DNA of 59,592 nucleotides from contig JAPLJA010000094.1 of the NCBI GenBank assembly GCA_026388815.1, positions 1-59,592 on the forward strand. The letters run 5' to 3'. The stretch comes from Pseudomonadota bacterium (GTDB taxonomy: Bacteria > Desulfobacterota > WTBG01 > JAPLJA01). The notes under the pieces are model-generated. The model made no database searches and was not told where the DNA came from. It was given only the letters and a program-made list of their open reading frames with translations. Each line of letters begins with the position of its first letter. Position 1 is the stretch's first letter. A program made the position numbers and the translations under genes. Below, piece after piece: positions 7,832 to 16,654 of this stretch.

Positions 7832-8986
7832 ATGCCAGGAAATGATGTTTCATTAATGGTAAGGGTTATTCAACGTTTTACAGAAGTGTTGATTCCTTTT
7901 GTTATAGGGGGGGCTGTTTTTTTGCCTCCGAAACTTTATTCTGCAGAGGTGGGGCAAGAGCCTTCACTTGCAATTTCAGAGGTCTCAATTGACAGGGAGA
8001 TTTTTAACCCCTCATTAGGGGAGAAAGTGGGCATTCACTTCAGGCTTTCTAAAAAAGCCAAAATTACGCTCAAACTGTTTGATTTCGACCAGGGACTTAT
8101 TGCTACCATTTGGGATAGCAATATAATGGAGAAAGGTGAGCACGTTCTCCCTTGGGATGGGAGGGATCAAAGCGGGAAAATTGTACCGGACGAAGCATAT
8201 TTTTTCACCATAGAAACTGTACAAGGAAAAGAAAGGATCGGTTATAACCCCACAGATCTTGCTGGTGGGATTAACCATGAAATTGAACAAATAAAAGTCC
8301 TGCCGGAGCAAAAGCAACTGGAATATTTTTTGCCCGAAAAGGGAAGAGTATGCATCAAGGCAGGCATTGTTAATGGGCCGTTATTAGCCATCCTCGTTAA
8401 TTGGGAGCCCAGAGATAAAGGGTTACACAGAGAATCCTGGGATGGAATGGATGAGGATAAAATCATTTCTGTTCTTGAACATCCCCAGTATCGGATCAGA
8501 ACTTCCTATTTCACCCTGCCAGAAAATACGATCATAACGACGGGAAATAAAAACTATACATATCTTCAGTATCAACAGACGCGGAATGTCCCAATATCCA
8601 AAACCTCTATACCACCAAAACAAAAAAAGTCCATACTCACTTCTCCCCTTTACAATGCAGACGTTCCCTCAATCAAGGCATTCCCTGTCGAAGTAACTTT
8701 CCCACAGGCAGAATATTTCGAAGAAGCGATTCCTCCTTTTGCGAAAAAAATACCGATCAAAGTAGATGTGCCTGCAAAATGGAAAATACTTCTTGCTCCA
8801 AAACAGTATGAAATCTACCTTTTCCTGGATTACCAATTTATGACAGAAGATCCCAGCATTCAGCTGCCGTACCAAACCGTATTGAATGTAGAAAAGTATG
8901 CGACTGGTATGCATATACTCACAGTGAATCTTATAAATCCAGTTGGACAGATATGTGTCAAAAACTTGAAAGTTCAACTTCGATAA
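7832..8986 (+). CDS. Secreted protein with FlgD-like Ig domains
   Basis: The 384-residue protein has a hydrophobic N-terminal segment (VLIPFVIGGAVFLPP), probably a signal peptide. It then has two FlgD Ig-like units. The first is FNPSLGEKVGIHFRLSKKAK with WDGRDQSGKIVPDEAYFFTI; the second is around LEYFLPEKGRVCIKAG with SWDGMDEDK. The C-terminal 130 residues have no recognised domain. It lies 32 bases upstream of the RHS gene and is probably co-transcribed. FlgD-like folds in exported proteins usually act as structural or binding modules. The start could also be the Met at residue 9. Confidence 0.65.
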   Translation: MPGNDVSLMVRVIQRFTEVLIPFVIGGAVFLPPKLYSAEVGQEPSLAISEVSIDREIFNPSLGEKVGIHFRLSKKAKITLKLFDFDQGLIATIWDSNIMEKGEHVLPWDGRDQSGKIVPDEAYFFTIETVQGKERIGYNPTDLAGGINHEIEQIKVLPEQKQLEYFLPEKGRVCIKAGIVNGPLLAILVNWEPRDKGLHRESWDGMDEDKIISVLEHPQYRIRTSYFTLPENTIITTGNKNYTYLQYQQTRNVPISKTSIPPKQKKSILTSPLYNADVPSIKAFPVEVTFPQAEYFEEAIPPFAKKIPIKVDVPAKWKILLAPKQYEIYLFLDYQFMTEDPSIQLPYQTVLNVEKYATGMHILTVNLINPVGQICVKNLKVQLR

Positions 8987-9018
8987 TATAGAAAAATATC
9001 CTTTAAAAGGAGACCGAT

Positions 9019-12000
9019 ATGGCACAGTCAAAGTCGTATCAAATAACTTTAAAACAAATACTTCTATCCTGCCTCTTTATTTCTTTACTAACAGTGCTGC
9101 ATGGAAAAGGCAGATGCGAGGTCCCAGGCGAAGAGGCATCTTATTATCATGCTCAATCTCTCTGGTCGCAGAGCAGATGGGAAGAAGCTGTGCTGGCATT
9201 CGAAGATTATCTCAGTGAACATCACAATGGTGAACATGCTGCACAAGCCTATATATACCTGGGCGAATATCTGGAATCGTTTGACCGCCTTGAGGAAGCC
9301 CTGGATATCTATCAAGGAGGTTTGGAGCAGGCAGAAGGAAGAATGGCAGAGGTGTTGCAGACTGAGATTGCTGCTGTTCATAACAGAATGGGGAATTTCG
9401 ATCAGGCCATGGAGATATATCAGCGTGTCATGCGGGAGACCAAGGAGTGGGATCTCTTTAAGGCAGCAAACAACGGACTTAAAGATACTTTCTTTTTAAG
9501 GGCAGAGAAGAAAAGGTATGGGAAAATAGATGATAACTGCGGGAAGGAATCTCTGAAGGTTGCCTTCAATCTCCTCGGTATTGCACCCAAAGAAGATGTT
9601 TTCAAAAATAATTTTAAAGATCTTGATGCACGAAGTTCCTTAAAAGCCCTAAAAAAAGTGGCCTCTGCACATGGAATTGATAGTTTTGGGATAATGGTGA
9701 AAAGCAGAAGTTTAGAGAATATTACCCCTCCTGCTATCCTCCATTTCCATCCAGGTCATTATGTAGTTTTTCAGGGCATGGAAAAGAATGGAGTAAAGAT
9801 ATTTGATCCAACCTCTCAGCCAGAAAAGGTAAGGGTTTTAACTTATGACCAATTGAAAAATATGTGGACAGGATATGGACTCTGTTTCAATCAAAAAGTT
9901 AAAAGCATAAAAGATGTTGCTTTGCTCAATACAAAAGAAATGATGAACATCTGGGGAGGTCATCACCCTACTGGGACTCGTCCTGATAATAAAGGTGGAA
10001 ACGAGGATAACCTAAATACTGAGTATGATAATCAGCTAAGTGTCTGCGATCCGCTTTATATGTGGGTGAATACCAGCTCGCTTAACTTGGTAATAGAAAA
10101 TGTGGATGACATTTGGCGGGGTATCGGAATTAATGTCGTGCTAAAGCGTACGTACAATTCTGATGATTCCACATCGGGAATGTTTGGAAATGGCTGGCAT
10201 TTTGAATATGAAGTTTCTCTCGTTGAAAATCCAAATAATACTGTTTCATTGAAAAGAGGCAGTGGAAAAGTAGATGTCTTTACCAGCAAGGGCGATGGTA
10301 CCTATACACCTCCGGTGGGGGTATTTGACCAATTGAAGAAAAATACAGATGGGACATATACCCTTCTGATAAAAAGAACAAAAGAGACATATTACTTTAA
10401 TACAAACAGGAATCTGAGCGCCATTGTGGATAAGAATGGAAATCGGGCAGATTTAACCTGGGGAGAAAATGGTATTACAAAGATTGCTGTTTATTGTGCT
10501 GATTCTTCCAAGAAAGAAATCACTTTTGAATATGAAACAGGTTTATGCACGAAGATTAACTTACCAGATGGTCGTTCTGTTACATTTGCTTACGACAGCA
10601 ATGGTAATCTCTCATCGAGAACAGATATGGCCGGATACCAGACTACCTTCCATTACGATGCAAAGAACTATATTGATTCTGTAACCACACCATCAGGGAC
10701 AACACAGGTGATTTACCAACAAGATTCTGTTAACGCTAATCTATATATTCCAAAAACCATCATTGACCCTCTTGGAAATCAAAGTAATTTTTCCATAGAT
10801 GTGAATGCACTGGTGGTAACTATTACCGATAGCAATAGTCATTCAAGGAAATATGCTGCAACAGGGATCACCGGATTCACGGGCAGTATAACAAATGCTG
10901 ACGGTAGTGTTATTTCATATGCATACGATAATTATGGTAACCGAACCTCGATAACCGATCCTAAAGGAAATAAATGGTTGATGTCCTACGACCCATCTCG
11001 TAGCAATGTAACTAAAATTACTGATCCTCTTGGGAATGCTGTTTCCATGACATATGATTCAAATGATAACCTGCTTTCCATCACCGCCCCGCTTGACCGA
11101 CATGCAGAGTACCAATATGACAGTAATAGCAACCTGATAAAGGTCATTGATTCCTTATCTAATCAGGTAATTTTAACCTATGACACACAGGGTAAACTCA
11201 TAAGCATTGGACTCCCTGGAGGTGGTTCATACACTTTTACTTATGACTCATGCGGTAGTCTCCTTTCCCAGATTGATCCAGGTGGTTATACCACGCATTT
11301 CAGTTACGATAGCTCAGGACGTGTTATCTCACGCACCGACGCCAATGGTAATATCATACGATTTGATTATGATGAATTGAGCAGGGTCACAAAGGCATCC
11401 TACCCTGATGGCAATGTGACCTACGAATATGACTGCTGTTCACTGGGAAAGGTGAGAGCCAAAGATGGTCGTGAAATGAACTACCAGCATGACGCTAACA
11501 ATCACCTGACGCGATATCAGGACTTGAACGGATTCGTTATCCAGTATAGCTACGATGGTGTGGGCAACCTGACTTCAATCACCTATCCGGGCAACAAGGT
11601 TGTGAACTATGAATATGACAGAACCAACCGTTTAATAGAGGTCAAAGATTGGCTTAATAACCCCACAACATACGAGTATGATGCTGCCGGCAATCTCATA
11701 AGAACCACTTATCCGAGTGGCTCTATTATCCTCCAGCAATACGATGATGCGAACGGACTCAAGTCAATTCTGGATTACAACGCAGATGCTACAGTCAATG
11801 CCATTCTTGATTATACTCTCGATGCATTGGGAAACAGGGCAGCAATTTCCTCGTATCAACCGCTTAATGCAATCCCTTCATGGCAGAACGTCAGCTACTC
11901 ATACAATCCTGACAATCGCCTTCTTAGTACAGGGAACACGAACTTCAACTATGACAATAATGGAAATTTAACAAAGAAGACTGCGGGCAGTAGTGTCACA

Positions 12001-12825
12001 AACTATTCATGGGATTTCAACAATATGCTCACACAGGTGGTAGCTGGCGGCAAGACGTACAGTTTCAAATACGATGCCATTGGCAACAGGAATGGCAAAG
12101 TAGAGAACTCTGTCGAAACAAAGTATGTGGTTGACCCCAATACCGCCTTATCGCGAATTTTGGCAGAAACCGATTCAAACGGTACCATAACCGCGTACTA
12201 TGTTTATGGCTTGGGCCTTATCTCGAAAATAGTCCCTTCTGGACAGACATACCAGGCATATTATTACCACTCTGACGGCATAGGAAGTACGATTGCTATG
12301 ACCGATTCGTCAGGAACTATCGTCAATAAATATGCCTACGATGCTTTTGGGAAAGTAATGAATCAGGCAGAAACTATTAACAATCCCTTCAAATATGTCG
12401 GGAGGTTTGGGGTGATGGATGAAGGGAACGGGCTTCTGTATATGAGGGCGAGGTATTATGACCTGGAGGTAGGGAGGTTTATAAACAAAGACCCGATTGG
12501 GTTATTCGGTGGCTATAATTTGTATACTTATGTCGCAAATAATCCAATTAATTTGATTGATCCGTTAGGGTTTCAATCTCATGATCCAATTCAATGTTAT
12601 AGAAGTTTTAGGAGAACTGTCCGAACAATAGTTTTTATCGGAGGTTTTATTAGTGGGTATTTGTTGTCTTCCTGGAGTGATCTTGGTATGGGCTGGTCTA
12701 TCGGTATTGGTATTGCCTCAGGTGCTGGAGCTAATTGGGTTGCAGATATGATACTCGATTCTTTAATAGACCGAGAAATGGAATATATTAGAGACTGGTC
12801 TGAAGAGCCATTATTGAAAAAATAA
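9019..12825 (+). CDS. RHS/YD-repeat protein with N-terminal TPR and C39-like peptidase domains
   Basis: The domain order over 1268 residues is: signal peptide (ILLSCLFISLLTVLHG, about 12-32); TPR-like repeats (40-160); a C39-type papain-like domain (165-290) with candidate catalytic Cys174 (DDNCGKES), His247 (FHPGHYVVF) and Asp263 (KIFDPT); and an RHS entry domain with LKRTYNSDDSTSGMFGNGWHF. About twenty YD repeats then lead to the conserved core end FINKDPIGLFGGYNLYTYVA and NPINLIDPLGF. The last 83 residues (1186-1268) form a variable tip with a Gly-rich hydrophobic stretch and no recognised toxin fold. RHS shells encapsulate and release C-terminal cargo. No immunity gene follows. An AAAAGGAG ribosome site precedes the ATG. 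Confidence 0.88.
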   Translation: MAQSKSYQITLKQILLSCLFISLLTVLHGKGRCEVPGEEASYYHAQSLWSQSRWEEAVLAFEDYLSEHHNGEHAAQAYIYLGEYLESFDRLEEALDIYQGGLEQAEGRMAEVLQTEIAAVHNRMGNFDQAMEIYQRVMRETKEWDLFKAANNGLKDTFFLRAEKKRYGKIDDNCGKESLKVAFNLLGIAPKEDVFKNNFKDLDARSSLKALKKVASAHGIDSFGIMVKSRSLENITPPAILHFHPGHYVVFQGMEKNGVKIFDPTSQPEKVRVLTYDQLKNMWTGYGLCFNQKVKSIKDVALLNTKEMMNIWGGHHPTGTRPDNKGGNEDNLNTEYDNQLSVCDPLYMWVNTSSLNLVIENVDDIWRGIGINVVLKRTYNSDDSTSGMFGNGWHFEYEVSLVENPNNTVSLKRGSGKVDVFTSKGDGTYTPPVGVFDQLKKNTDGTYTLLIKRTKETYYFNTNRNLSAIVDKNGNRADLTWGENGITKIAVYCADSSKKEITFEYETGLCTKINLPDGRSVTFAYDSNGNLSSRTDMAGYQTTFHYDAKNYIDSVTTPSGTTQVIYQQDSVNANLYIPKTIIDPLGNQSNFSIDVNALVVTITDSNSHSRKYAATGITGFTGSITNADGSVISYAYDNYGNRTSITDPKGNKWLMSYDPSRSNVTKITDPLGNAVSMTYDSNDNLLSITAPLDRHAEYQYDSNSNLIKVIDSLSNQVILTYDTQGKLISIGLPGGGSYTFTYDSCGSLLSQIDPGGYTTHFSYDSSGRVISRTDANGNIIRFDYDELSRVTKASYPDGNVTYEYDCCSLGKVRAKDGREMNYQHDANNHLTRYQDLNGFVIQYSYDGVGNLTSITYPGNKVVNYEYDRTNRLIEVKDWLNNPTTYEYDAAGNLIRTTYPSGSIILQQYDDANGLKSILDYNADATVNAILDYTLDALGNRAAISSYQPLNAIPSWQNVSYSYNPDNRLLSTGNTNFNYDNNGNLTKKTAGSSVTNYSWDFNNMLTQVVAGGKTYSFKYDAIGNRNGKVENSVETKYVVDPNTALSRILAETDSNGTITAYYVYGLGLISKIVPSGQTYQAYYYHSDGIGSTIAMTDSSGTIVNKYAYDAFGKVMNQAETINNPFKYVGRFGVMDEGNGLLYMRARYYDLEVGRFINKDPIGLFGGYNLYTYVANNPINLIDPLGFQSHDPIQCYRSFRRTVRTIVFIGGFISGYLLSSWSDLGMGWSIGIGIASGAGANWVADMILDSLIDREMEYIRDWSEEPLLKK

Positions 12826-12933
12826 ATTTTATGACGAGAACAAAGAAGGGGGTCAGATCTTTGCCCTTGACAAAGAGTGGTGGCCAATAGGAGAAGTGCC
12901 AAGGCAAAGAAGTGTTAGGCGTGGGGGTGAGAA

Positions 12934-14799
12934 ATGATAATGAGATCTTTTAAATTATGGTGCACAGCTTTTTGTCTTTCTTTCTTGGCGACATTGTTAT
13001 TCTCTTCAACTACCCTTGCTCAGACCCCTATCCCCTGCGGACAAACTATGACAGGTTCTATCAGCACCGTTGGCGAAAAGGATAATTACACCTTCACGGC
13101 GACTGCAGGGGATACGGCAACGATCAGAGTTGCTGTCACTTCTGGCAGTATGAATCCATCTTTGGAGCTTTATGATTCCACGGGGACAAAGGTAGCTTCT
13201 AATTACTCTTCTTCTGGAAACTATACCTCAATTGATAAGTCTCTTACCACAGGAGGCACCTATACCATCGTCGTTTATGACTATGGTAACGATGAGACAG
13301 GGGATTATAATCTCACATATCTGAATTTGCGCACAGCCTGCAATGCCACAGCTTTAACCTCAGGACAGACCATCTCAAGATCTTTGGATGTTATCGGTGA
13401 AGTAGACTTTTACAAATTTACTGCAACAGCCGGGGATGGAGCAACAATCAAAGTTGTCAGGACATCAGGCACTATGAACCCCTATATAGAGCTTTATGAT
13501 TCCACGGGGACAAAGGTAGCTTCTAATTACTCTTCTTCTGGAAACTATGCCTCAATTGATAAGTCTCTTACCACAGGAGGCACCTATACCATCGTCGTTT
13601 ATGACTATGATTATAATGGAATTGGCAATTATAATATTACATATATGAACTTAACCACGGCCTCCAATGCGACTGCGATTCCCTGTGGTCAAACTACATC
13701 CGGCTCCATAAGCGCAGCAGGAGAGATAGATTTCTATTATTTCACGGCGACTGCAGGGGATACGGCAACGATCAGAGTTGCTGTCACTTCTGGCAGTATG
13801 AATCCATCTTTGGAGCTTTATGATTCCACGGGGACAAAGGTAGCTTCTAATTACTCTTCTTCTGGAAACTATACCTCAACTGATAAGTCTCTTACCACAG
13901 GAGGCACCTATACCATCGTCGTTTATGACTATGGTAACGATGCAACGGGAAACTATACACTAAAATACCAGAAGAACAACAACTATTGTCCAGAAGCAAT
14001 AGTAAATGTCCCCAACGGTGGCGAGATTATTGAATCAGGCACTGTGAATAAAATAACATGGAGCTCAACAGCATCACAGGGTATTGTTTCTCAAGATATA
14101 AAATTATCAACCGATGGAGGATTGACTTTCCCCGTTGTAATTGCTACTGGTTTGGCTGGCACAGTCCAATCCTTCGACTGGAATATCCCAACAAGCCTTT
14201 ATATAGCAAAGGCGCGCATCCGTGTAACCGTAACTGACACCATAGGTCAGGTTGCATCTGATGATAGCGATGCTGATTTTCTTATACTCCAAAGCGTTCC
14301 TAAGGTCACCCATACCTATGAATACGATAAACTCAACCATCTTACAAAAATTACTTTCGAAGACGGAACTACAGTTACCTATACCTATGATGCTCTTGGC
14401 AATAGAACTGCTCTCACTGGAAGTGGCACTGGAACTGGGTATACCCTTACAGTAAACAAAACAGGTACAGGGAGTGGCACAGTAACAAGCAACCAAGCAG
14501 GTATCGATTGTGGTACTGATTGCACAGAGATATACAATCAGGGCACTGTGGTAACGCTAACAGCGACACCGGATACAGGTTCAACCTTTGCTGGCTGGTC
14601 AGGAGGATGTTCTGGTTCAGGGGCGTGTCAAGTAACGATGAATACAGATACCACTGTAACGGCAACATTCACCCTCACCGTTTCGGAATGCTCAGAGTGG
14701 GATGATGTAATAGGAAAGTATGAGGCCTATGTGAGGGGAGAAGTGGCCTGGAGCAGTGTGATTGCCTGCTATCAAACATATATTTCCACAGGAGAATAG
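12934..14799 (+). CDS. Secreted PPC-repeat protein with YD and InlB B-repeat-like segments
   Basis: A signal peptide (LWCTAFCLSFLATLLFSSTTLAQ) is followed by three pre-peptidase C-terminal (PPC) beta-sandwich repeats of about 105 residues. Each contains YTFTATAGDTATIRV or a variant, then LELYDSTGTKVASNYSSSG and TYTIVVYDY. Next come an Ig-like unit (VNVPNGGEIIESG...), two YD repeats (HTYEYDKLNHLTKITF), a divergent B-repeat (GWSGGCSGSGACQVTM) and a short Cys-containing tail. The repeats are identical at nucleotide level over long stretches, indicating recent duplication or gene conversion. It is probably a surface or extracellular protein; no catalytic domain is visible. Confidence 0.75.
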   Translation: MIMRSFKLWCTAFCLSFLATLLFSSTTLAQTPIPCGQTMTGSISTVGEKDNYTFTATAGDTATIRVAVTSGSMNPSLELYDSTGTKVASNYSSSGNYTSIDKSLTTGGTYTIVVYDYGNDETGDYNLTYLNLRTACNATALTSGQTISRSLDVIGEVDFYKFTATAGDGATIKVVRTSGTMNPYIELYDSTGTKVASNYSSSGNYASIDKSLTTGGTYTIVVYDYDYNGIGNYNITYMNLTTASNATAIPCGQTTSGSISAAGEIDFYYFTATAGDTATIRVAVTSGSMNPSLELYDSTGTKVASNYSSSGNYTSTDKSLTTGGTYTIVVYDYGNDATGNYTLKYQKNNNYCPEAIVNVPNGGEIIESGTVNKITWSSTASQGIVSQDIKLSTDGGLTFPVVIATGLAGTVQSFDWNIPTSLYIAKARIRVTVTDTIGQVASDDSDADFLILQSVPKVTHTYEYDKLNHLTKITFEDGTTVTYTYDALGNRTALTGSGTGTGYTLTVNKTGTGSGTVTSNQAGIDCGTDCTEIYNQGTVVTLTATPDTGSTFAGWSGGCSGSGACQVTMNTDTTVTATFTLTVSECSEWDDVIGKYEAYVRGEVAWSSVIACYQTYISTGE

Positions 14800-14831
14800 C
14801 ATAATAACTTCATTTCTCTATTCGTACAGAT

Positions 14832-14879
14832 GAAAAAGGGACCAAAGAAAAAAGGGGGAAGGTTTATTTTTTGGTCCTT
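14832..14879. terminator. Inverted repeat between the PPC gene and the outer-membrane protein gene
   Basis: AAGGGACCAAAGAAAAAA and TTTTTTGGTCCTT form an imperfect hairpin around an A/G-rich loop just before the second start codon of the next gene. It could terminate transcription from the PPC gene or attenuate the following operon. The T-run inside the right arm is compatible with a terminator. Confidence 0.5.
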
Positions 14880-14883
14880 GATT

Positions 14884-15627
14884 ATGAAAAGAGTTGCTTT
14901 CTTTCTTCTGCTTTTTCTCATTGCTTTTTCGGCAAAAAGGGTAGCAGCTGCTCCCCCCCTGGCTCTTGGAGATGCGGATGTAGTGCCCTACAGGCATTGG
15001 GAGTTCTGGCTTACGTATACGTACAAAGAGATGGAGCACGAGAAGAGTTACAAGGTGCCCACCTTTGAAGTCATTTATGGTCTTCTTCCCAGGCTTGAAT
15101 TGGGCGTTGAAGGAACCTATATTATTGAAGAGGCAGGGGGTCATACAACAAAGGGTCTTGATAGCCTAGTAATACAGCCGAAATTTCTCGCCATGGAGGA
15201 AGGGAAATTATGGCCAGCCGTAGCTACAAGCTTTCAGTTCGAGGTACCGACTGATGAAGAAAATAATCACCTCGAATTGTCAGAAAAAGAGTGGGCTGCT
15301 GCTCTCGCTATGCAAAAGCATTTCGGTAAGACCCTGGCCATTACGCAGGTTAAATGTTTTACTGATAGCGCGTTTGTAGAGAAGAAGTGGCGATATGGAA
15401 TTGACATAATGCATTCATTGACGGAAAATCTTCAACTCGTGTCAGAGATCTATGCACTAAACTTTGCTCATGCAGACAAAAGAAACGAACTCAACTTCAG
15501 ACTGGGTTTCAAGTATGCATTTTGGGAGCATGCTAAGGTATATTTTGCAGCGGGGAGAAGTTTTCTGGCGGCCGAAGAGAACAGGCCTTTGTTTGAGTCT
15601 GTCGGTGGGCTGATGCTGGAGTTTTAG
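14884..15627 (+). CDS. Putative outer-membrane beta-barrel protein
   Basis: From the Met at 14884 (MKRVAFFLLLFLIAFSAKRVAA, a clean signal peptide) the protein has 247 residues. An upstream in-frame ATG at 14830 would add 18 basic residues encoded by the hairpin region and is less likely. The mature protein alternates hydrophobic and polar residues in amphipathic strands (FWLTYTYKEME, FEVIYGLLPRLELGVEGTY, LNFRLGFKYAFW) and ends in Phe, as outer-membrane barrels do. It resembles the putative OMP/MetA family of small barrels. It starts a tight operon with a metal-type ABC transporter, so it may be the outer-membrane pore for the same substrate. Confidence 0.65.
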   Translation: MKRVAFFLLLFLIAFSAKRVAAAPPLALGDADVVPYRHWEFWLTYTYKEMEHEKSYKVPTFEVIYGLLPRLELGVEGTYIIEEAGGHTTKGLDSLVIQPKFLAMEEGKLWPAVATSFQFEVPTDEENNHLELSEKEWAAALAMQKHFGKTLAITQVKCFTDSAFVEKKWRYGIDIMHSLTENLQLVSEIYALNFAHADKRNELNFRLGFKYAFWEHAKVYFAAGRSFLAAEENRPLFESVGGLMLEF

Positions 15628-15646
15628 GAAAGGTCAAGGAGAAAAG

Positions 15647-16648
15647 GTGAGAAGCTATATTATTCTAATAATCTTAGTTATATGTATTAGCTGTTCCAAA
15701 GCGGACATGAGAGAAGTCGTGGTATACACCTCTGTCGACCAGGTATTTTCAGAACCTATCCTCAAAGACTTTGAAAAAGAAAAGGGGATCAAGGTTAAAG
15801 CGGTATATGATGTGGAGGCTCAAAAAACAACAGGCCTCGTCAACCGGCTACTAGCCGAAAAGGACCGGCCCAAGTGTGATGTTTTTTGGAACAGCGAGAT
15901 TATACGAACCATGTACCTGAAGAATAAGGGTCTTCTTGCCCCATACAAATCTCCTTCAGCAGATGATATACCCCCTCAATTCAAGGATAGAGAAAATTAT
16001 TGGACGGGCTTTGCCACCAGGGCAAGAATCTTAATTTACAATACGACCATGCTGAAAGAAACAGAGTTGCCAAAGTCCATATTTGATTTAACGGATCCAA
16101 AATGGAAGGGTAAGGTAGCCTTGGGCTATCCATTGTTAGGTACTATAGCCACCCATGTTGCTGCTCTCTACATAGTGCCAGGTCAAGAAAAAACAGAAGC
16201 CTATCTAAAAGCCTTGAAGGCCAATGATGTACTCATTGTTAACGGCAATTCTGTTTCAAGAGACCTGGTCGTGGAAGGGAAAATCCCCATCGCCTTTACT
16301 GATACGGATGATGCGAATGTAGCCATCCAGTCTGGTAAATCAGTGAGAATTATATACCCTGACCGTGATGGAATCGGAACCCTCCTTATTCCCAATACCG
16401 TAGCCCTGATAAAAGGCTGCCCCCATCCGGAGGAAGGCAAAATACTGATTGACTACCTTTTAAGTAGAGAGGTAGAGAAGAAACTGGCTTTTAGTGAATC
16501 TGCAAACATGCCGGTGAGGGATACCGTTGAGAAACCACCTCATGTACCGGCTTTTTCATCTATTAAATCCATGCAGGTTGACTATTATGAGGTTGCAAAT
16601 AACTTAGAAAAAGCCACCCTTTTTTGCCAGAATCTCTTTATCCGATAG
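15647..16648 (+). CDS. Fe(III)-type ABC transporter substrate-binding lipoprotein
   Basis: The 333-residue protein belongs to the FbpA/AfuA-type periplasmic binding proteins (VVVYTSVDQVFSEPILKDFE near the start, CDVFWNSEIIRTMYLKNKG, and FATRARILIYN in the hinge). A lipobox (LVICISC) follows a hydrophobic N-terminus, so it is probably membrane anchored. It starts with GTG, 19 bases after the barrel gene, with GGAGAAAAG upstream. The family binds ferric iron, sometimes with a synergistic anion; other substrates such as phosphonates and thiamine occur in relatives. No second Cys cluster is seen. Confidence 0.85.
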   Translation: MRSYIILIILVICISCSKADMREVVVYTSVDQVFSEPILKDFEKEKGIKVKAVYDVEAQKTTGLVNRLLAEKDRPKCDVFWNSEIIRTMYLKNKGLLAPYKSPSADDIPPQFKDRENYWTGFATRARILIYNTTMLKETELPKSIFDLTDPKWKGKVALGYPLLGTIATHVAALYIVPGQEKTEAYLKALKANDVLIVNGNSVSRDLVVEGKIPIAFTDTDDANVAIQSGKSVRIIYPDRDGIGTLLIPNTVALIKGCPHPEEGKILIDYLLSREVEKKLAFSESANMPVRDTVEKPPHVPAFSSIKSMQVDYYEVANNLEKATLFCQNLFIR

Positions 16649-16654
16649 ATATGC

